Of a DNA stretch of 64,000 bases, positions 53,886 through 62,842 are shown piece by piece. Both the position numbers and the translations under genes were made by a program. Under the pieces are notes generated by a model. It had not been told where the DNA came from and searched no databases. It worked only from the letters and a program-made list of their open reading frames with translations. Source of the stretch: an uncultured Vibrio sp. (GTDB lineage: Bacteria; Pseudomonadota; Gammaproteobacteria; Enterobacterales; Vibrionaceae); contig CANNGN010000002.1 of NCBI GenBank assembly GCA_947504195.1, positions 62,001 through 126,000 on the forward strand, given 5' to 3'. How positions within the stretch are numbered: the first letter of the stretch is position 1; every line of letters begins with the position of its first letter.

Positions 53886-55318
53886 TTGTGCGATTAATCT
53901 GGTTTCGTCGAGATTTACGAGTTGAAGATAATAAGGCGTTGCTTAATGCAGTGGAGAATGGTGAGCCTGTCGTTGCGATATATCTTGCAACGCCTAAGCA
54001 ATGGGCGGCGCATCATTTGGCACCGATACAAGCTGATTTAATATTCCGGCGTTTAGCAGCGTTACAAAAAGAGCTAGCACAACTCAACATTCCATTGGTC
54101 TATGAGGAAGTGGACGACTTTTCTGACAGTGTTAGATATCTAGTGACGTTTGCTAAGCGATATTCAATTTCTTCGATTTCAATAAACAAAGAATACGAAG
54201 TTAATGAGATCCGGCGAGATCAGGAGTTAAGTGAGCTTGCTGAACGTTACCATATCAATGTGGTTCAATTCGATGATAAATGTATCCAAGCCCCCGGTTC
54301 GATATTAAATCAACAAGGGCTGCCGTATAAGGTTTATACGCCATTTAAAAATGCGTGGAAAAAAGCGTTCTTTCACCCTCACATTAAAAAGATGAGGCCT
54401 CTCAACGTCGATAAGTCATTAGAAAAGTTTGATAAGTTATTATTTGATAGTTCCACATCTCCTTTTCACTACCCTAGACAGCCGAGCGATGCTTGGCCTG
54501 TGAGTCACTCCGACGTGAAAGCACGCCTTCGCCAATTTTGTCGGTCGTATGTGAACGATTATAATATCCTAAGAGATTATCCAAGTGCCAATGGCGGTAG
54601 TCAGTTATCTCCCTATTTAGCGTTAGGGATATTATCACCAAGACAATGCGTTGCTCGTCTGTATCTGGAGTCTAACAATGGAGTGCTTAGCGACGGCGCA
54701 GAAGCATGGATGAACGAATTGATTTGGCGAGAATTCTATCAACATTTGCTATTTTTCCGCCCGGACATATCGAAAGGAAGCAATTTTCACCAGTGGGCAG
54801 ATGGACTTACTTGGAATGTGAACGATGAATGGCTGGCACGGTGGAAAAGTGGAAAAACCGGTTTTCCAATTGTCGATGCGGCAATGCGGCAACTAAATGC
54901 CGATGGGTGGATGCCTAATCGCCTTAGAATGGTGACCGCCAGTTTTCTAACCAAGGATTTGCATATTTCTTGGCGAGAAGGCGAAGCGTACTTTATGTCG
55001 AAGTTAATTGATGGGGATTATGCCGCAAACAATGGTGGTTGGCAGTGGTCAGCATCGACTGGATGTGATGCTCAGCCATATTTTAGAATTTTTAACCCAG
55101 TTTCCCAAGGTGAAAAGTTCGATAAACAAGGGGAATATGTTCGTTTTTGGGTTCCTGAGTTAAAAAATGTTCCGGATAATGTGATTCATCAGCCTTGGTA
55201 CTGGACGAATGCAAGCTCCTTATCTTATCCTTCTCCTATAGTTGATCATAAAATAGAGAGAGAGACGACTCTAATGATCTATAAAGAAGCGAAAAAATGC
55301 GAAGGAAAGTTAAACTAA
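53882..55318 (+). CDS. phrB: Deoxyribodipyrimidine (CPD) photolyase
   Basis: A 478-residue photolyase that uses blue light and FADH to split cyclobutane pyrimidine dimers. The N-terminal antenna domain begins IWFRRDLRVEDNKALLNA. The FAD domain carries WRDFYQHLL-type WREFYQHLLFF, GFPIVDAAMRQLNADGWMPNRLRM, DGDYAANNGGWQWSAS and DAQPYFRIFNPVSQGEKFD. The tryptophans of the electron chain are in these conserved segments. It starts with TTG at 53882, overlapping the merR stop; a GTG at 53888 is an alternative. Its stop overlaps the next gene as TAATG, so translation is coupled. Confidence 0.95.
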   Translation: MIVRLIWFRRDLRVEDNKALLNAVENGEPVVAIYLATPKQWAAHHLAPIQADLIFRRLAALQKELAQLNIPLVYEEVDDFSDSVRYLVTFAKRYSISSISINKEYEVNEIRRDQELSELAERYHINVVQFDDKCIQAPGSILNQQGLPYKVYTPFKNAWKKAFFHPHIKKMRPLNVDKSLEKFDKLLFDSSTSPFHYPRQPSDAWPVSHSDVKARLRQFCRSYVNDYNILRDYPSANGGSQLSPYLALGILSPRQCVARLYLESNNGVLSDGAEAWMNELIWREFYQHLLFFRPDISKGSNFHQWADGLTWNVNDEWLARWKSGKTGFPIVDAAMRQLNADGWMPNRLRMVTASFLTKDLHISWREGEAYFMSKLIDGDYAANNGGWQWSASTGCDAQPYFRIFNPVSQGEKFDKQGEYVRFWVPELKNVPDNVIHQPWYWTNASSLSYPSPIVDHKIERETTLMIYKEAKKCEGKLN

Positions 55319-56208
55319 TGCGATGTTGTATAGTGCTTTTAATGTTACTAATGAGTCATTTGACCTTAGCTAATACGTTTTCTTTGCCCGCTCCGGGCAG
55401 TAACCTTGTTGGGAATATTCAGTATCATGAGGTTCAGAAAGGGGAAACATTAGCTAAAATTTCTGATGACTATAATATTGGCTTGCTTGCGCTTATGGCG
55501 GCGAATAAAGGTGTTGATCCTTTTTTACCCGATCCAGGGCACGTATTGACGATACCTACGTCGTTGATTTTGCCGTCGTATCCTCATGAAGGCATTATTG
55601 TTAATTTGGCCGAGCTGCGACTTTATTACTACGAACCCAGTAAAGGGGTTGTGCATGTTTTCCCGGTAGGCATCGGACGTATTGGACGCGATACTCCAGA
55701 AATGGAAACCAAGATTGTACAAAAACGTGCAAACCCGACTTGGACACCGACTCAAAACATTCGTAATGAGTATTTAAAAAAGGGCATAACATTGCCCGCT
55801 GTTGTCCCTGCGGGGAAAGATAACCCGCTTGGTTTGTTTGCACTGCGTTTAGGCTACGGTTACGGAGAGTATTTAATTCACGGAACCAATAAAGATTTCG
55901 GCATTGGGCTTCGCGTAAGCTCGGGTTGTATACGTATGAACCCTGCTGATATCGAGTGGTTGTATGGGAAAGTTGCAAAAGGCGAAAAAGTAAGAATCAT
56001 TAATGAACCGATTAAAGTTTCACTTGAACCCGATCACAGTGTACTGATGGAAGTTCATGAACCCTTGACTCGTAGTGACGGTGTAAAGAAAGAACTCACG
56101 GTACCACAAGAGTTAACATGGTGGTTGCAAGAATTTGAACATTCTGACAGCAAAGCAATTGCTGCGATCAGTAATCAAAGTGGTCTACCGTTGCAGGTTG
56201 CTGAATAA
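55318..56208 (+). CDS. L,D-transpeptidase with LysM domain (YkuD family)
   Basis: A 296-residue exported enzyme. The signal peptide (CIVLLMLLMSHLTLA/NTF) is followed by a LysM peptidoglycan-binding motif (YHEVQKGETLAKISDDYNIG, about residues 40-85) and a YkuD catalytic domain with HGTNKDFGIGLRVSSGCIRM, where the Cys is the nucleophile. Such enzymes attach Lpp to peptidoglycan or make 3-3 cross-links. The ATG at 55318 is chosen (AAGGAAAG upstream, TAATG overlap with phrB); a start at 55297 is possible. An Lpp-like lipoprotein gene lies just downstream on the other strand, so the two may be enzyme and substrate. Confidence 0.9.
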   Translation: MRCCIVLLMLLMSHLTLANTFSLPAPGSNLVGNIQYHEVQKGETLAKISDDYNIGLLALMAANKGVDPFLPDPGHVLTIPTSLILPSYPHEGIIVNLAELRLYYYEPSKGVVHVFPVGIGRIGRDTPEMETKIVQKRANPTWTPTQNIRNEYLKKGITLPAVVPAGKDNPLGLFALRLGYGYGEYLIHGTNKDFGIGLRVSSGCIRMNPADIEWLYGKVAKGEKVRIINEPIKVSLEPDHSVLMEVHEPLTRSDGVKKELTVPQELTWWLQEFEHSDSKAIAAISNQSGLPLQVAE

Positions 56209-56228
56209 GAAGAGAAACAATAGTAAAC

Positions 56229-56261
56229 AAAAAGGGGTTAGCAAATGCTAACCCCTTTTTT
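56229..56261. terminator. Bidirectional terminator between L,D-transpeptidase and lpp-like genes
   Basis: GGGGTTAGCA-AA-TGCTAACCCC with AAAAA before and TTTTTT after forms a very strong stem serving both converging genes. Confidence 0.93.
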
Positions 56262-56278
56262 AAATTCATGACACTAAA

Positions 56279-56527
56279 TTACTTAGTGTAAGATTGTGCG
56301 ATGTTGTCGATACGCTCGTTAGCACGGTTTGCTGCTTCTTCAGATGCTGCTACTTGAGAAGAAAGAGTGCTCTGTTGGCTAGAAAGTGCAGAAACTTGGT
56401 CGCTTAGTTGTGTAACTTGATTGCTTAGCTCTGCAAGTGATGATGAAGTATCAACTTCAGCTGGTTCTGATGCACAGCCAGTAAGAATAATAACGGACGA
56501 TGCTGCTGCAAGTAAAACCTTGTTCAT
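56279..56527 (-). CDS. lpp: Lpp-like major outer-membrane lipoprotein
   Basis: An 82-residue lipoprotein. The signal peptide ends with a lipobox LTGC, with Cys18 to be lipidated. The mature part is a heptad-repeat helix (LAELSNQVTQLSDQVSALSSQ, ANRANERIDNIAQ) that would form a trimeric coiled coil, and the last residues are YTK, with the terminal Lys that can be linked to peptidoglycan as in E. coli Lpp (YRK). AAGGAG precedes the ATG. The L,D-transpeptidase gene converges with it. High expression is expected. Confidence 0.9.
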   Translation of the reverse strand: MNKVLLAAASSVIILTGCASEPAEVDTSSSLAELSNQVTQLSDQVSALSSQQSTLSSQVAASEEAANRANERIDNIAQSYTK

Positions 56528-56851
56528 ACTGAACTCCTTGATGGATTTATAATAATAAAAAATAGACTATACATAATAAATGTTGCACATATTCTTTGAA
56601 AGCAACACATGAGCAACTTTATCTAGTTGCACATTGTATCACCATTATTATGAATAAGAAGTCATCAAAAAACAAATATTATGAAAAACCAGGTTCTATA
56701 TATGACTTTAAGTCAAATAATGACCGTTCTGTTCATTACTTAAAGCTCTTTCTATATCCATTCATTCACGCTTTTTCTATTCAACCCCTACCTGTTTACG
56801 TTATTATGTCGCGTTGTTTATTGAATATAATTGCTAACGTTGGAGTATCCT
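56528..56851. other. AT-rich intergenic region between lpp and the helicase gene
   Basis: This 324-bp gap holds the divergent promoters of lpp and the DEAD-box gene. On the minus strand TATAGT at 56566-56571 could be the lpp -10 box. An 88-codon open frame on the plus strand (56596-56862) has low-complexity composition and no ribosome-binding site and is not called. Helicase genes of this type often have long leaders for cold-shock control, but no clear structure was seen. Confidence 0.4.
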
Positions 56852-58180
56852 TTGCAGTTTAAAGAGTTAGGTCTAGATAACCGTTTACTGAAGAATTTGA
56901 ATCACCTCGCATTTAAGCAGGTGACGGAGATTCAACAGCTTTCGATTCCTGTTGCTATGGTGGGAAAAGATATTTTGGCGTCCTCTAAAACGGGATCTGG
57001 CAAAACGTTAGCATTTGTATTACCCATGCTACATAAAGCACTGAAAACCAAAGCTCTTTCAGCTCGAGATCCCCGAGCAGTTATTCTTGCCCCAACTCGT
57101 GAATTAGCAAAACAAGTGTATGGTGAGCTTCGAACCATGATGGGGGGGCTAACTTATACCGCCTCATTGATTGTTGGTGGAGAGAATTTCAATGATCAAG
57201 TGAATGCTTTACGACGTTTCCCTCGCTTTATTGTCGCAACTCCAGGAAGACTCGCCGATCATTTAGAACATCGCTCTCTATTTTTGGATGGCGTTGAAAC
57301 ATTAATTTTGGATGAAGCGGACCGAATGTTGGATCTGGGCTTTGAAAAAGAATTAATGAAAATCCATCGTGCAGCGAAACATCGCCGCCGTCAAACACTT
57401 ATGTTCTCAGCAACCATTGGACATACTTCGGTAAACCATATTGCGAATCAAATGTTGAACGATCCCAAAAGTATTTCAGTGGGCTCAGAAAACGAGCAAC
57501 ATAAAGACATCACACAACAGTTTTTTCTTTGTGATCACTTGGACCATAAAGAAGCCATCTTGGATAAATTGTTGGAACAAGAAGAATACCGTCAACTTAT
57601 TGTGTTTACGGCCACTCGAAGTGATACCGAACGTTTAACTGAAAAACTAAACGAAAAGAATTTAAAAGCGGTAGCATTGAGTGGAGAGTTGATTCAAACC
57701 AAACGTAACACAATCATGAGTCAGTTTGAGCGTGGAGTATTCAAGATTCTGGTGACGACAGATATTGCTTCTCGTGGCTTAGATATCTTAAATGTCACTC
57801 ATGTTATTAACTTTGATATGCCAAAGCACACTGAAGAGTATGTCCATAGAGTTGGGCGTACCGGACGTGCTGGAAATCATGGTGATGCTATGTCGCTTGT
57901 CGGGCCTAAAGATTGGAATAGTTTTAAGAATATTGAAGCTTATTTACAACAAACGATTGTTTTTTCTGAATTGGAAGGTCTTAAAGGCAAATTTAAAGGA
58001 CTGAAGCCACCTTCAGCGGTACGAAAAAATACTAAGCCTACGAATAAAGCAAAACATTCTTCGACTACGAAGAAGAAACGATCAACAAAACAAACCGATA
58101 AGAGTTTCTACAAAAATGTGCCAGTGGGTGACTCGGTGTTTATTCCTAAGAAGAAAAAACCTGAGCCTAACGAAGAGTAA
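56852..58180 (+). CDS. DEAD-box RNA helicase (RhlE-like)
   Basis: A 442-residue ATP-dependent RNA helicase. The motifs are in order: Q-motif (FKELGLDNRLLKNLNHLAFKQ...IQQLSIP), ASSKTGSGKT (I), APTRELAKQ (Ia), GG, TPGRL, LDEADRM (II), FSATI (III), ARSDT-like TATRSDTERL (IV), VTTDIASRGLD (V) and HRVGRTGRAG (VI). The C-terminal tail is basic (NTKPTNKAKHSSTTKKKRSTKQ), suiting RNA binding. The start is taken as TTG at 56852 behind GGAG, giving MQFKELGLDNRL as in Vibrio relatives; another TTG lies at 56831. It probably helps ribosome assembly or cold adaptation. Confidence 0.93.
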   Translation: MQFKELGLDNRLLKNLNHLAFKQVTEIQQLSIPVAMVGKDILASSKTGSGKTLAFVLPMLHKALKTKALSARDPRAVILAPTRELAKQVYGELRTMMGGLTYTASLIVGGENFNDQVNALRRFPRFIVATPGRLADHLEHRSLFLDGVETLILDEADRMLDLGFEKELMKIHRAAKHRRRQTLMFSATIGHTSVNHIANQMLNDPKSISVGSENEQHKDITQQFFLCDHLDHKEAILDKLLEQEEYRQLIVFTATRSDTERLTEKLNEKNLKAVALSGELIQTKRNTIMSQFERGVFKILVTTDIASRGLDILNVTHVINFDMPKHTEEYVHRVGRTGRAGNHGDAMSLVGPKDWNSFKNIEAYLQQTIVFSELEGLKGKFKGLKPPSAVRKNTKPTNKAKHSSTTKKKRSTKQTDKSFYKNVPVGDSVFIPKKKKPEPNEE

Positions 58181-58318
58181 GTTATCATTTATCCTCATCA
58201 AGTTAGGTTTGATACAAATAAATATCAGTTTTTTGTTCAAAATGAGAGTTGTGTATGTGTGTCATATTGCTTATGATGATTTCTAGTTGATGAATGTTGC
58301 AGCACAAGGGAGCGGATT

Positions 58319-58618
58319 ATGATTAACAAACGTTTTTTTAAGACCAAGGATGAAGTTGAAGTAACATTTGAATTGGAAGTGCAGGATGCGGCTTCAAAGG
58401 TTTCAATTGTCGCCGACTTTTTAGAGTGGAAACCTGAGCCGATGAAGAAAATGGCCAAGCGTCCAGTATATAAATTTAAAGTTCGCCTGCCAAAAAATGG
58501 TGAGTTTCAATTCCGCTATTTATTAGATGATCAGCAATGGATGAACGATCCAAATGCGGATAACTATATTTCTAATGGCCTAGGTGAAGACAATAGCTTA
58601 GTGACGACATATGCGTAG
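58319..58618 (+). CDS. Free-standing CBM48 (isoamylase early set) glycogen-binding protein
   Basis: A 99-residue protein made of a single beta-sandwich of the CBM48/AMPK-beta type. It carries the pattern VSIVADFLEWKPEPMKKM (compare 'v.v.G.FN.W' in glycogen-binding modules), then FKVRLPKNGEFQFRYLLDDQQWMNDPNADNYISNGLGEDNSLV, which is the family consensus of about 40 residues and is given here only in part: KVRLPKNGEFQFRYLL. There is no catalytic domain. It may place a partner on glycogen or sense it. GGAG precedes the ATG and a terminator follows. Confidence 0.85.
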   Translation: MINKRFFKTKDEVEVTFELEVQDAASKVSIVADFLEWKPEPMKKMAKRPVYKFKVRLPKNGEFQFRYLLDDQQWMNDPNADNYISNGLGEDNSLVTTYA

Positions 58619-58642
58619 CTAGAGAGTCACATTTAGATATGC

Positions 58643-58670
58643 AAAAAGGCACTTACTCAAGTGCCTTTTT
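58643..58670 (+). terminator. Terminator after the CBM48 gene
   Basis: AAAAAGGCACTT-ACTC-AAGTGCCTTTTT is a 12-bp stem with a 4-base loop, 25 bp after the stop. Confidence 0.92.
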
Positions 58671-58755
58671 ACGTTTATTTACATGGTGATAGATGACTTT
58701 TTTAACATTAAGAACTATGATTTAGTGTAATTTTATTTAAATAGGAGTTAGAACA

Positions 58756-60081
58756 GTGACTAAAGCGATTTCAGCACGCTTTTCTGTTCTCACAAAAGTT
58801 CAAAAAGTAGCATTATTTGGTTTACCAATATTAGCTGCTGTCGCGATACATAGCCCTATCGCAACCGACTCATCTGCACGTAAAGAGCTTGTTCTCTCTC
58901 TCTCAGAAAATCAAATCGTACAGAATGTTATTGACGAAAAGTTAGCCCAAGAGGCTGAAGACTTAGCGCCTCCAAGTTTTGAGTATCAAATTCAGAAAGG
59001 CGATAGTTTAAGTGAAATATTCAGTCGTCTAGGGTTTAATTACTCTGATTTAATGCAAATCATGGAAGCGGATCTCACCATATTAGCGTTAGATACTTTA
59101 AAGCCAGGAGACAATCTGACCTTTTGGAAAGGTGAAGCTGGCGTCGTTCATGAAATGGCGATTCAGCTGAATTTGGCTGACAAGGTAATTTATAGCCGAA
59201 ACCTTGATGAATCCTATACTGCCAATAGTATTTCACTTCCAGGAACATGGGACACCAACGCTCGAGCAGGCGAAATCTATGGCTCTTTTTCTCAATCTGC
59301 GAACCGAGTTGGAATTAATAGCATAGAAGTTGAACGAATTGTGTCTTTATTTAAGGATAAGCTCAATTTCAGCCGTGATATTCACAAGGGCGATCGCTTT
59401 GAAATTGTTCAGTCCAAACAATATATTGATGGCGTACGTTCCGGGAAGTCTGAACTTAAGGCGATAAAAATTATCACACGCGGTCAAGAGGTTGGTGCGT
59501 ATTTGCATAGCGATGGCCAGTATTATGATAAGGATGGCCAAAGTTTACAAAAAGCGTTTCAGCGATACCCAATGAGTAAACGTTGGCGCATCACTTCTGG
59601 TTTTAATCCGAAACGGCGTCATCCAGTGACTGGTCGTGTTTCTCCACATAATGGCACCGATTTCGGTACCCCCGTTGGTATTCCGATTGTTTCTATTGGT
59701 GATGGGCGAGTTGAAGCGGTACGTAAACATCCGTATGCAGGCAACTACGTCGTGATTAAGCACGACAATACATACACCACTCGGTATCTTCATTTAAGTC
59801 GCATTTATGTATCGAAAGGGCAAAAAATATTTAAGGGCGAAAAAATTGGTTTATCAGGAAAGTCAGGGCGAGTAACAGGTCCTCATTTGCATTTCGAGTT
59901 ACTTGTTAAAGGTCGTGCAGTGAATGCAATGAAAGCAGATATACCAATGGCAACATCGATTTCTAAAAAAGAGATGCCTGAGTTTGTTGCTCATCGAGAT
60001 GAGCTAGATCTTCTTATGAATAATCAAGCTCTGGAAGTCGCTGCTAACGAGGGCCCTGTGCCACTACAAGAATATAATTAA
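58756..60081 (+). CDS. shyA: M23 peptidoglycan endopeptidase, ShyA-like
   Basis: A 441-residue periplasmic D,D-endopeptidase that cuts peptide cross-links to let the cell wall grow. An N-terminal membrane or signal segment (VALFGLPILAAVAIH) is followed by a LysM/OapA-like domain (FEYQIQKGDSLSEIFSRLGF), a middle domain and the M23 catalytic domain near residues 290-400. Zinc ligands are visible: PHNGTDFG (H and D) and GPHLHFEL (HxH). Length, domain order and chromosome 2 location fit V. cholerae ShyA (VCA0079). The start is GTG at 58756 with TAGGAG upstream. A terminator follows. Confidence 0.88.
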   Translation: MTKAISARFSVLTKVQKVALFGLPILAAVAIHSPIATDSSARKELVLSLSENQIVQNVIDEKLAQEAEDLAPPSFEYQIQKGDSLSEIFSRLGFNYSDLMQIMEADLTILALDTLKPGDNLTFWKGEAGVVHEMAIQLNLADKVIYSRNLDESYTANSISLPGTWDTNARAGEIYGSFSQSANRVGINSIEVERIVSLFKDKLNFSRDIHKGDRFEIVQSKQYIDGVRSGKSELKAIKIITRGQEVGAYLHSDGQYYDKDGQSLQKAFQRYPMSKRWRITSGFNPKRRHPVTGRVSPHNGTDFGTPVGIPIVSIGDGRVEAVRKHPYAGNYVVIKHDNTYTTRYLHLSRIYVSKGQKIFKGEKIGLSGKSGRVTGPHLHFELLVKGRAVNAMKADIPMATSISKKEMPEFVAHRDELDLLMNNQALEVAANEGPVPLQEYN

Positions 60082-60086
60082 TCATC

Positions 60087-60113
60087 AAAAGGCGTGATCA
60101 TCACGCCTTTTTT
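60087..60113 (+). terminator. Terminator after the endopeptidase gene
   Basis: AAAAGGCGTGA-TCA-TCACGCCTTTT followed by TT lies just after the stop and 16 bp before the next start. Confidence 0.9.
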
Positions 60114-60128
60114 ATTATTAGGTATACT

Positions 60129-60479
60129 ATGAATCAACAAGCATTCTCAGCTTTAATCAAAGATGCAAATCAAATGAAAAGCTTACCTTTGGTTTTGGCG
60201 TATTTGCAGCAAGTCGATGAGTTAGACATTGTCGAAGTCGCCAACTCGTTAGCTGGACAGTTTTCAATCGCCGATGTGGATGGTGAAAAACGTATTTATC
60301 ATGTTACGACCGAACTCAATGATGAAGGTGTCGAGACTGAGTACGTAGAGCACGTAATGAATGAAGATGATGATTCTATCGTCTTTATATCTTGGTTTTT
60401 TGAGTCCTATTTCGATATGAAACGAAAAGACATCTATTCCGCAGCAGGGCGAACGTATCAGCAACCTAAACGACACTAA
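60129..60479 (+). CDS. Unknown conserved protein
   Basis: A 116-residue soluble protein. It has an N-terminal helical part (FSALIKDANQMKSLPLVLAYLQQVDELDIVEVANSL), of which the segment LPLVLAYLQQVDELDI is typical, and an acidic beta part (HVTTELNDEGVETEYVEHV), ending KRH. No signal peptide, membrane helix or named motif is seen. It starts 16 bp after the terminator of the endopeptidase gene and is followed 20 bp later by the FAH-family gene, with which it probably forms an operon. I do not recognise it. Confidence 0.7.
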   Translation: MNQQAFSALIKDANQMKSLPLVLAYLQQVDELDIVEVANSLAGQFSIADVDGEKRIYHVTTELNDEGVETEYVEHVMNEDDDSIVFISWFFESYFDMKRKDIYSAAGRTYQQPKRH

Positions 60480-60499
60480 ATAATAGGATTAATGGCAAC

Positions 60500-61126
60500 A
60501 TGGATGTGAAATTAAAAAGTGTTCAACTCGATGGAACGACCTATCAGCCGAACAAAGTAGTGTGTGTTGGGCGTAACTATATGGAACATATTCGAGAGTT
60601 GAACAATGCTGTTCCCGAAAGTATGGTGCTGTTTCACAAAACAAATAGTGCTATTTCTCATAAGCTGCATTCATTTCATCAAGAGCAACTTCACTATGAA
60701 ACTGAGATCTGTTTCTTGGTTAAGAACGGCGCCTATTGCGGAGTCGGTATTGGTTTAGATTTGACCAAGAGAAAGTTGCAATCGTCGTTAAAAGATAAGG
60801 GGTTACCTTGGGAACGCGCGAAAGCATTTGATAACTCTGCGGTACTAAGTCGCTTTGTTTCACTCGATAGTATTGATATTGCATCGCTAAATTTAGAGTT
60901 ACTTATCAATTGTGTGCGAGTGCAGTGTGGTTCGGTCGATCAGATGATTTATTCTCCGAATGCCATATTGGACGAAATTCAAAGCTATACCAGCTTATAT
61001 GACGGTGATGTAGTGATGACAGGAACGCCTCAAGGGGTTGGTGTGGTTCAATCGGGCGATATATTCCTTGCACGTTTAAAATCAGGCGACCGCACTCTAC
61101 TTGAAATTGAGTGGGTCGCACAATAA
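60500..61126 (+). CDS. Fumarylacetoacetate-hydrolase family enzyme
   Basis: A 208-residue FAH-fold enzyme. The metal ligands are visible: YETEICFLV (ExE), then GLDLTKR with its Asp. The substrate-site stretches NYMEHIRELNN, KGLPWERAKAFDNSA and TGTPQGVGVVQSGD follow. Small members of the family are acylpyruvate hydrolases, oxaloacetate decarboxylases or oxaloacetate tautomerases, and the choice is not readable here. It is preceded by the unknown 116-residue gene and converges with the phosphohexomutase gene, with only 6 bp between their stops. Confidence 0.85.
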   Translation: MDVKLKSVQLDGTTYQPNKVVCVGRNYMEHIRELNNAVPESMVLFHKTNSAISHKLHSFHQEQLHYETEICFLVKNGAYCGVGIGLDLTKRKLQSSLKDKGLPWERAKAFDNSAVLSRFVSLDSIDIASLNLELLINCVRVQCGSVDQMIYSPNAILDEIQSYTSLYDGDVVMTGTPQGVGVVQSGDIFLARLKSGDRTLLEIEWVAQ

Positions 61127-61132
61127 ATTCAG

Positions 61133-62842
61133 TTAATTCAACAGTGCTTGTATCGAGGCTTGATGTTGATCGATTAACGACGCTAACTGAGTTTGGGCCT
61201 GCTGTTCTTCAATCCAGAAATCGTTTTCTGTGTTGTAGCTTGTGATCTGTTCGTAATAGCATTTGAGTTTTGGCTCAGTACCAGAAGGGCGGACAATGAT
61301 ACGAGTTTGATCTTCTAATATATACACCAATACATCACTTTGGGGTAGGTCGATAGTACTCGTAGTGCCATCTTGGTATGTCACTTGGCTGGTCTTGTAA
61401 TCCAGTATCGCGGTGACGTTTTGCTGTGCAATGGTATTTGGTGGTTGTTGGCGTAATCGTTCTCCAACCGAAGGTGAGCCTGCTGCAAGACGGAGGCTTT
61501 TTTGTACGGTCGTATGCAAGCCATGTTGTTGATAGAGTGCAGCAAGTTGATCCCAGATCGTCATATTTTGTGACTTTAGCTTATCGATCAGCTCGATAAA
61601 TATCACTAACGCGCTTAATCCATCTTTATCCCACACTTTTTCTCCTGCGGCGTACCCTAGCGCTTCTTCATAAGCAAACAGGAATGGTTTGGAGTCGCTG
61701 CGTTTATTCATTGCGATATTTGCCAACCATTTAAAACCGGTTAGCGTTTGATAGTAACTTGCGCCATAACTCGTCGCGACTTTTTCGAGCAAGCGAGATG
61801 AAACGATGGTGTTACCGACCCAAACATTAGCTTGGCTTTTCGAGAGCAGATGATTTGCTAATAATACACCGACCTGATCACCGGTGAGCATTTTAAAGTC
61901 ATTCGTCGGTGTTCTTACAGCTATGGCGAAGCGATCAGCATCTGGGTCATTGGCGATGGCAAATTCGGCATCAATTTGGTTGGCCAACTCGATGACGAGA
62001 TCCATAGCTCCCGGCTCTTCTGGGTTCGGGAAGTTCACTGTCGGAAAATGACCATCGGGCTCGCGCTGACTCGCAACAGTATGAAGCTCACATAACCCTT
62101 GGTCTTGAATGAGCTGTTCAGCGATATCCGCGCCTACACCATGCATTGGGGTATAAGCGGCTTTAAATGCAGTGGTTCGGTTTTTGTGGGATGAATCACT
62201 TAAGACCATCACTTGATAATCTGTGAAGAATTGATCATCGAGCCAGACTAATTGTCCGTTACTTTCCGCTTGGGCTAAATCTGAGAGTGGTATAGGGGCA
62301 ACAGACGCTAAATCAATTGCTTTTGCGATTCCACTATCATGAGGTGAGATGATTTGAGCACCATTGTCCCAATAAACTTTAAATCCATTATCTTGTGGCG
62401 GATTATGGCTTGCAGTTACAACGACGCCTGCGGCCGTATTAAGATGAGTGATACCAAAAGCGATGGTTGGTGTCGGAGATACTTTGTGACTTAGGTATAC
62501 TTTAATCCCTAATGCGAGCATGACTGATGCGGTGTCATAAGCGAATTGCTTTGACAATAAACGTCCGTCATATCCGATAATAATGCCTTGCTCAGCCGCA
62601 TTTGGTGTTGATTCGAGTAAATATGTTCCAAGTCCCAGAGCGGTTTCTTGGATGACTAAACGGTTCATTCTATTTGGTCCCGCACCGACTTCACCACGGA
62701 GCCCTGCGGTACCAAACTGGAGGCGACTCGAAAAACGTTTTTCTATTTCAGACCAACGTTCTTGATTGATCAGAGACTTCAGTTCCTCTCGAGTGGTTTT
62801 ATCCGGATCGCGTTCTAACCATTTCTCTACTTGAGTATTCAT
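61133..62842 (-). CDS. Phosphoglucomutase/phosphomannomutase family enzyme
   Basis: A 569-residue alpha-D-phosphohexomutase of four domains. The phosphoserine loop is VVVTASHNPPQDNG (about 138-151), the magnesium loop NDPDADRFAIA (about 296-306), the sugar loop EEALGYAAG and the phosphate loop RPSGTEPKLKCYYE near the C-terminus. Its length and motifs are like Bacillus PgcA (YhxB), which interconverts glucose-1-phosphate and glucose-6-phosphate. It therefore links the MalP product to glycolysis. It is a single gene. Mannose or other sugar phosphates may also be substrates. Confidence 0.9.
   Translation of the reverse strand: MNTQVEKWLERDPDKTTREELKSLINQERWSEIEKRFSSRLQFGTAGLRGEVGAGPNRMNRLVIQETALGLGTYLLESTPNAAEQGIIIGYDGRLLSKQFAYDTASVMLALGIKVYLSHKVSPTPTIAFGITHLNTAAGVVVTASHNPPQDNGFKVYWDNGAQIISPHDSGIAKAIDLASVAPIPLSDLAQAESNGQLVWLDDQFFTDYQVMVLSDSSHKNRTTAFKAAYTPMHGVGADIAEQLIQDQGLCELHTVASQREPDGHFPTVNFPNPEEPGAMDLVIELANQIDAEFAIANDPDADRFAIAVRTPTNDFKMLTGDQVGVLLANHLLSKSQANVWVGNTIVSSRLLEKVATSYGASYYQTLTGFKWLANIAMNKRSDSKPFLFAYEEALGYAAGEKVWDKDGLSALVIFIELIDKLKSQNMTIWDQLAALYQQHGLHTTVQKSLRLAAGSPSVGERLRQQPPNTIAQQNVTAILDYKTSQVTYQDGTTSTIDLPQSDVLVYILEDQTRIIVRPSGTEPKLKCYYEQITSYNTENDFWIEEQQAQTQLASLIDQHQASIQALLN

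Noticed and set aside
56596..56862. 88-codon plus-strand frame before the helicase gene
   Set aside because: Low-complexity composition, no ribosome-binding site, and it overlaps the helicase start; more likely promoter DNA.
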